64,000 bases of DNA from Sordaria brevicollis. Lineage: Eukaryota > Ascomycota > Sordariomycetes > Sordariales > Sordariaceae. The translations under genes were made by a program, and so were the position numbers. The stretch is from positions 434,001 through 498,000 of the forward strand of contig JAUTDP010000006.1 in assembly GCA_033439795.1 (NCBI GenBank), written 5' to 3'. Positions 62,487 to 64,000 of the stretch are shown piece after piece (positions within the stretch are counted from its first letter, which is position 1; each line of letters begins with the position of its first letter). A model generated the notes under the pieces. The model made no database searches, was not told the DNA's origin, and worked only from the letters and a program-made list of their open reading frames with translations.

Positions 62487-63588
62487 TTGTCTTGATAGGA
62501 CCCACTCTCAAATGCCAAGCCCTAAGCGAGCTTGGCGGATAGGGATAGGGGGTCTTATCCAACCAATTCCAACTCGAGAATTTTTTTCAACCAATTGCAG
62601 GTCGCGAAATCGCGGGTAAACCTCGTGGCTATTTACAGGGATTATTAACAGGGGGGTCACCGTATTATAGAAGAAGACTTCGCTCAACGCTTTGCTTCGT
62701 GTTTTTCAACACTTCTCAATGTTGAAGCTCCGCTTCAAATAATCGGAAGGGTCTTCGACTATAGAGACCGGGAATTCGGGGTCGAATTTATAAATAGCGA
62801 AGAATAGAAATATATTTATTAAAATATTAATCCGGCTATTAATAGCCAATTACGTTATAGGGTACTATTTACTTTGATTATTTTAGACGTAATTAACGAT
62901 TATATATAGGTAGGCGTAAACTTCCTAATTTATACGCTCTAAATTTCTATTAATCTATAAATAATAAATAGTATTAAATAGATATTTAATATTTAGGAAT
63001 TTATATAATTTAGCCTAAAAGCGGCTAATCCAATTAGAATTATAATCGTTAACGATAAACTTTAAGAAATTATAATAGCGAATAAAATATTAGAAGAAAC
63101 ATTCGGTATAGAATGCAACTTCTATAGAAGGTATAGGTTTAAAGAATACGGTTTTATTAAATTTATCCTTTATAACTTAAAGATAAATATTATTATTAAA
63201 TTTTAAAAGATTAATAATAAAATTTATTTATATATTTCTATTAAATTATTTTAAAATTAGTAATAAACGTAGAAAGCCTTTCTTTTATTCCCTCTAAACC
63301 TTTATAGAACCGTAGGTATAATAATTACGGAGGAATTACCGGACGTAAAAATTAAAAAGAGGTTAATAAAAATACCGAAAAAATACTATAATAGTACCTT
63401 TTCTACTAAAATATCCTAATATATATAAATTATAAATAATTTAAATTAAAATAGTATAAAGGACGTTAAAATATTAATCGGTATTAAATAATATAATTAA
63501 TTCGAATTCGGTATATACGGAAACTCTTAATACCTAAAAACGGGCCTAATAATAAAGGCGGCCGAAGGAATTAATAAAATAATTTATA

Positions 63589-64000
63589 ATTTGAAGCTTC
63601 GCTTCAATATAGTCTAGAGAAAGTAATATTATAACACGGAATGAACAGAGCGTTGAACGTAGCTTCTTCTATAATAAGACCGTACCCCTATAATAATCCT
63701 TGAAAATGCCACATAATTTACCCGAAGTTTTACATATTAGAATTAATCAAAATCGCAATTCCCCGCATTTTGGGCGGTTAAAATTAATTAGAATACAAAT
63801 CGTAATATAAATATACCCTATCTTAATTTATAAATCGTTAACCTTTATTAATAATAGGTAAATACGTCGTAATTATTTCAAAAACCTAATTACCGCTTAC
63901 GTAAATTAAACCTCGATTATAGTAAGTACGTATTATTTTCTAATTACCGCTTACGCGAATTCGGCGTCGATTATTCGTAAATGATACCGCCTTCCTATAA
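63589..64000 (+). mobile_element. Helitron-3, 5' end only (runs off the window)
   Basis: Starts ATTTGAAGCTTCGCTTCAAT and TCTAGAGA, the 5' terminus of Helitron-1. The next 400 bp match the reverse complement of about 44,400-44,814. It is inserted in the inverted Gypsy-C copy in the opposite orientation to Helitron-1. Only the 5' part is visible, so its coding content is unknown. Confidence 0.75.

Larger units (their letters stand above)
61853..62740 (-). mobile_element. Non-autonomous Helitron, 888 bp
   Basis: Same termini as Helitron-1: plus-strand left end GAGGGCTGCCGCCCCCGTAC with the 3' hairpin, right end GAAGCTCCGCTTCAAAT. There is no target duplication; the empty site is documented in the other Gypsy-C copy. 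There is no Rep/helicase. The interior holds a TTA microsatellite, a tRNA-like stretch and a 153-bp direct duplication. Much of it is not RIP-mutated (normal CA/TG content), so it is a young insertion relative to its host. Confidence 0.82.
59284..63588 (-). mobile_element. Gypsy-C second copy, inverse orientation, partial
   Basis: It starts with a 253-bp reverse LTR (59284-59536) followed by the polypyrimidine complement of the PPT (CCTCCCCCTTTTCCCCC). Then come the antisense ORF, chromodomain and integrase region in mirror order of 53,683-57,117. It is interrupted by an 888-bp Helitron at 61,853 and truncated at 63,589 by another Helitron. With the first copy it forms an inverted repeat of about 3.4 kb arms around the 2.2-kb copia spacer. 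RIP-broken throughout. Confidence 0.85.
61115..63588 (-). pseudogene. Inverted Gypsy-C pol fragment (chromodomain and integrase), RIP-broken
   Basis: On the minus strand this mirrors 53,683-55,205, with the chromodomain nearest 61,115 and integrase toward 63,588. The 888-bp Helitron at 61,853-62,740 splits it. The flanks (TTAAC before, AATCGGAAGGG after) rejoin to the TTAACGATCGAAAGGG seen on the complementary strand of the first copy. Confidence 0.75.

Noticed and set aside
16400..64000. Starship-type giant mobile element or secondary-metabolite cluster
   Set aside because: No tyrosine-recombinase captain, no cargo genes and no synthase domains are seen; all content is explained by LTR elements, Helitrons and small inserts.

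Overview
This window looks like a chromosome segment of a filamentous ascomycete (Pezizomycotina, probably Sordariomycetes). Short GT-AG introns, a Zn2Cys6 transcription factor and a GH76 enzyme point that way. So does a 47-kb block of AT-rich transposon relics with the signature of repeat-induced point mutation (RIP): CpA/TpG almost absent, TpA in excess, CpG retained, and relic reading frames broken mostly by TAA/TAG.

Left gene block (1-16.4 kb). A partial tubulin-folding cofactor D gene runs off the left edge (minus strand). An intact GH76 alpha-1,6-mannanase-like gene follows (minus). A RIP-degraded PIF/Harbinger DNA transposon with TTA target duplications occupies 5,971-10,693. A gene-poor 2.6-kb stretch with one weak kinase-like fragment comes next. 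Last is a Zn2Cys6/fungal_trans regulator (minus) that is recognisable end to end but carries three one-base frame breaks and one GC-AG intron.

Right block (about 16.4-64 kb). This is a stack of insertions that I could order from target-site duplications (TSDs) and exact empty-site joins. A Ty1/copia relic (plus; 16.4-17.9 and 57.1-59.3 kb) was split by Gypsy-C (17,948-57,117, TSD CCGTA). Gypsy-C gag was split by Gypsy-A (18,923-50,198, minus, TSD CCTAT). Gypsy-A pol was split by Gypsy-B (23,020-45,000, plus, TSD YCTTT). The right LTR of Gypsy-B was split by a 12.9-kb Helitron (31,925-44,814, no TSD). Smaller inserts sit in this stack: a solo LTR (TSD GGTAT), a GC-rich 335-bp insert with a 14-bp TSD, an undefined GC-rich insert, and a 406-bp TIR element with an 8-bp TSD. 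A second Gypsy-C copy in inverse orientation begins at 59,284 and is itself hit by an 888-bp non-autonomous Helitron and by the start of a third Helitron at 63,589.

Nothing in the right block can make a full protein. Its interest lies in the preserved insertion history, in a Gypsy-C antisense coding track seen in two copies, and in a Helitron family with a conserved 3' hairpin. Domain calls in the RIP regions come from reading frames by eye across stop codons, so their edges are approximate.
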